Assembly: GCA_008015835.1 (NCBI GenBank)
Contig: SSGH01000010.1
Span: 362,871 to 426,870, forward strand
Direction of reading: 5' to 3'
Origin: Lysobacter sp.
GTDB lineage: Bacteria > Pseudomonadota > Gammaproteobacteria > Xanthomonadales > Xanthomonadaceae
Length of the DNA: 64,000 nucleotides
Position numbers and translations under genes: made by a program. This document shows, piece after piece, positions 61,678-64,000 of this stretch (its first letter is position 1; each line of letters opens with the position of its first letter). Under the pieces are notes generated by a model. That model saw only the letters and a list, made by a program, of their open reading frames with translations, was not told where the DNA came from and searched no databases.

Positions 61678-62160
61678 TCACTTGGCTTGCGCCGCCTTCA
61701 AGGCGTCGAGGACGGCCTGCGCGTGGCCGGCGACCTTCACGCCGCGCCACTCCGCGGTGAGTTTGCCGTCGGGGTCGATCAAGAACGTGCTGCGGACGAT
61801 GCCCAGCACTTTCTTGCCGTACATGTTCTTTTCCTGGATGACGTCGAACGCGTTGCACAGCGTTTCGTCGGCGTCGCTGATCAGGGGGAACTTGAAACCC
61901 TGTTTCTCGCAGAAATTCTGATGCGATTTGATCGAATCGCGAGACACGCCGAGCACGTCGCAGCCGAGCTTCTCGAACTTCGGCAGCAAGGCGTTGAATT
62001 CGAGCCCCTCGGTGGTGCAGCCGGGCGTGGAGTCCTTGGGGTAGAAGTACAAGACCACCCAACGGCCGGCGAAATCGGCGAGGGCGGCGGCGGTGCCGTC
62101 GGAGAGGGCGAACGAGTGCTTCAGCGTCGTCTTGGGCAGGGCTTTACCGGTGGCCGTCAT
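61678..62160 (-). CDS. bcp: Peroxiredoxin, BCP/PrxQ type
   Basis: A 160-residue thiol peroxidase. The peroxidatic Cys is in YPKDSTPGCTTEGLEF; instead of a Cys five residues later (E. coli-type CxxxxC), the next cysteine is in FEKLGCDVLGVS, so a different resolving Cys or a 1-Cys mechanism is likely. It lies 54 bp after the gcvR-like gene, the same order as in E. coli. Confidence 0.93.
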   Translation of the reverse strand: MTATGKALPKTTLKHSFALSDGTAAALADFAGRWVVLYFYPKDSTPGCTTEGLEFNALLPKFEKLGCDVLGVSRDSIKSHQNFCEKQGFKFPLISDADETLCNAFDVIQEKNMYGKKVLGIVRSTFLIDPDGKLTAEWRGVKVAGHAQAVLDALKAAQAK

Positions 62161-62214
62161 CGTGATCTCGGTCGGAGGCGGGGAGTTCCCTTCGGAGTTT
62201 CGTCGAGTCGCCGC

Positions 62215-62829
62215 TCAGAATTTCATCGGGTCCATGATCGCATCGAGATTGAGGTGATCGCAAAATTCGAGGAAATCGTCGCGCAGCGCGGCGATGTGCA
62301 TCTCGGACGGCACGCCGATGGTGACTTGCGCCGAGAACATGTCCGCGCCGGTCTGCATCGCGCGATAGCGCGCGCAGTGCAGGCTTTCGATGGTGATGCC
62401 CTGGCGATCGAAGAAATCCGCCAACTGGTAGAGGATGCCGGGCTTATCGGCCGCCACCACTTCCACCACGTAGGGCAACAAGTTCGATTGCACGGGTTTG
62501 GGCCCGGTGCGATACCAGATCAGCTTGATGCCTTCCTCGCGTTCGAGCCGGGTGAGCATGGCCTCGAGCTTGGCGATGGCGTCCCACGAGCCCACCGCCA
62601 GCGCGGTGACCGAGACGTCCCGGCCTACGGTGGACAGGCGCGCGTCCACCAGGTTGCAGCCGCTGTCGGCGATGCGACGCGTCACGGACAGCAGCGGGGA
62701 CTGCGGATGCGTCGTGTAGGCGTTGATCAGCAGGTGGTTTTCGTTCGGCGCAGGCCGCGAAGCTGAGGCTGAATCGGTCAAGTGGGCGTCCGCGCGAGTG
62801 AGTTCGAAGATCCAAGAGGGCGATGCCAT
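62215..62829 (-). CDS. gcvR: GcvR-like ACT-domain protein
   Basis: About 204 residues. Two ACT domains: [37 protein letters not shown] and [36 protein letters not shown]. Matches the glycine cleavage system repressor family, which senses glycine and restrains GcvA. The first 30 residues are weakly conserved, so the true start may be later. Divergent from dapA and followed by bcp, as in E. coli. Confidence 0.85.
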   Translation of the reverse strand: MASPSWIFELTRADAHLTDSASASRPAPNENHLLINAYTTHPQSPLLSVTRRIADSGCNLVDARLSTVGRDVSVTALAVGSWDAIAKLEAMLTRLEREEGIKLIWYRTGPKPVQSNLLPYVVEVVAADKPGILYQLADFFDRQGITIESLHCARYRAMQTGADMFSAQVTIGVPSEMHIAALRDDFLEFCDHLNLDAIMDPMKF

Positions 62830-63121
62830 GCCCGGAAGGCGTCGATCCGACCACCGACCGGATCGACGGGCGGGCTCGACAGGGCGCCAGCATACTGGCC
62901 CCCGGTTTCGCGCCGCAACCCGGTCGCCGCGCTCGCCGCCGCGCTCGACGTCGACGATTTCATGCCCTCGTGTGAATCGTCCGACGATGCGCCCGCCATG
63001 GCGCGGCGCAGACCGGGTACCATGCTGCGGCTGTTCCGCCCAGGCGCGCCGCCATCGTCGCGACCGCCGCCGGGCGCGTCCTCCCTGGTACGAACTTCCC
63101 TGGCAAGACCGAGGCCCCGCT

Positions 63122-64000
63122 TTGTATCTCTCCGGCAGTATCACCGCGCTGGCCACGCCGTTCGCGACGAGCGGCGAGCTCGATTTCGACGCCTGGCGCC
63201 GCCACCTTCGCAATCAAATGGACGCCGGCACCCAGGCCGTCGTGGTCGCCGGCTCGACCGGCGAAGCGAACGCCTTGACCGACGCCGAATACGACGCGCT
63301 GCTGCAGGTCGCGGTGGAGACCATCGACGGCCGCGTGCCGGTGTTGGCCGGCACCGGCCTGTCGAACACCGCGAAAACCGTCGACGCCACCCGGCGCGCG
63401 GCGGCGCTCGGCGCCGATGCGGCCCTGATCGTGACCCCGCCCTACGTGCGCCCGACCCAAGCCGGCCTGATCGCGCACTACCGCGCCGTCGCCGACGACG
63501 GCGCCCTCCCGGTGGTGCTCTATAACGTGCCCGGCCGCACCGGCTGCGACCTGTCGCCGGAGACCGTCGCCGTGCTGGCCCCGCACCCGCGGATCGTCGG
63601 CATCAAGGAAGCGCGGGCCGAACCGGAACGCATGACCGCCTTGCTCGCCCTGCGCAGCGACGCGTTCTCGATTCTGAGCGGCGACGACCCGACCGCGGCC
63701 CGGGCGATGCTGGCCGGCGCGGACGGCACCATCTCGGTGGCCTCGAACATCATTCCCGCCGCTTTCCGCCGCCTGTGCGACCTCGCCCGCAGCGGCGCGC
63801 GCGCCGACACCGCGGCTTGGGACGCGCAATTGCAGCCGGTCTACGAGTTTCTCGCCGTCGAGCCGAATCCGATCCCGGTCAAGGCCATCCTCGACCGCCA
63901 AGGCATCGGCCGCGGGTTGCGGCTGCCGCTCACCGATCTGTCGCCCGTCCATGCCGCGCAGGCGGACGCCATCGCCGCCCGCATTCCCGCGCTGGAAGCG
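63122..64000 (+). CDS. dapA: 4-hydroxy-tetrahydrodipicolinate synthase (runs off window)
   Basis: 293 codons are seen with no stop before the window ends, so nearly the whole enzyme is present. The TTG at 63122 is chosen ([13 protein letters not shown]); an AGG-containing site lies about ten bases before it and no ATG is suitably placed. Catalytic features: GSTGEANAL, the Tyr in [14 protein letters not shown] and the Schiff-base Lys in IVGIKEA. It condenses pyruvate and aspartate semialdehyde in lysine/DAP synthesis. Divergent from gcvR. Confidence 0.95.
   Translation, partial: MYLSGSITALATPFATSGELDFDAWRRHLRNQMDAGTQAVVVAGSTGEANALTDAEYDALLQVAVETIDGRVPVLAGTGLSNTAKTVDATRRAAALGADAALIVTPPYVRPTQAGLIAHYRAVADDGALPVVLYNVPGRTGCDLSPETVAVLAPHPRIVGIKEARAEPERMTALLALRSDAFSILSGDDPTAARAMLAGADGTISVASNIIPAAFRRLCDLARSGARADTAAWDAQLQPVYEFLAVEPNPIPVKAILDRQGIGRGLRLPLTDLSPVHAAQADAIAARIPALEA

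Noticed and set aside
61379..62062. Frame containing repeated RAERSSAE-type peptides
   Set aside because: It is the translation of the REP-A cluster and antisense/alternate frame of bcp, not a protein.

Overview
The window is about 64 kb of GC-rich chromosome from a gammaproteobacterium. The gene content and order (rplU-rpmA-obgE, rpsT/murJ-ribF-ileS-lspA-ispH, divergent dapA/gcvR-bcp), the large secreted S8 protease, the OprO/OprP-like porin beside pst, and several families of GTAG/GGAG-headed palindromic repeats suggest the Lysobacterales (Xanthomonadaceae), something Lysobacter-like. The genus call is inference. Most of the window is housekeeping DNA. Accessory content is limited to one RAYT transposase with its repeats, a metallophore-type RiPP operon, and a lower-GC patch around 51-52 kb.

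Layout. 0-6.8 kb: tRNA-Leu, rnr, a REP-associated tyrosine transposase inside its own REP palindromes, a PP_4765-type flavoprotein, rlmB and rnt. 6.9-9.9 kb: a minus-strand operon of an ECF sigma factor, a secreted cysteine-repeat precursor with two EF-hands, a DUF692 multinuclear iron enzyme and a DUF2063 partner (HvfABC/bufferin type). 10.1-16.7 kb: the phosphate-starvation block phoU-pstB-pstA-pstC-pstS with a divergent phosphate-type porin; three sets of PHO-box-like 11-bp repeats and an internal terminator show how it is probably controlled. 17-25.7 kb: nth, two enoyl-CoA hydratases, an FKBP isomerase, DUF1289, NUDIX, sulfurtransferase, arsC, a PCuAC copper chaperone and small unknowns. 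25.7-32.3 kb: uvrA, an OmpA-like lipoprotein and a secreted subtilisin-like protease. 32.3-33.4 kb is about 1.1 kb without a convincing gene.

33.4-49.6 kb: rplU-rpmA, obgE, rpsT, murJ, ribF-ileS, lspA, ispH, tRNA-Thr, an HEXXH protein, a YhhN-like protein, radA, DUF1444, DUF805 and purU. 49.6-57.1 kb: a glycerophosphodiesterase lipoprotein, a phospholipase-D-like protein, nucleotide-sugar genes (UDP-glucuronate epimerase type, UDP-sugar dehydrogenase, a GalE-like protein lacking the catalytic lysine) and thiD. 57.3-64 kb: a SulP transporter coupled to a small XRE regulator, a GNAT enzyme, a PIN-PhoH protein, bcp, a GcvR-like ACT protein and dapA running off the right edge.

The most interesting system is the ECF sigma/EF-hand/EGKCG precursor/MNIO/DUF2063 operon. 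The precursor has eleven E(G/A)KCG motifs split by a two-EF-hand module, which suggests a modified copper-binding peptide with an added calcium-binding domain. Second is the REP/RAYT landscape: five repeat families, nearly all headed by GTAG or GGAG, with at least two genes whose stop codon is the TAG of a REP.
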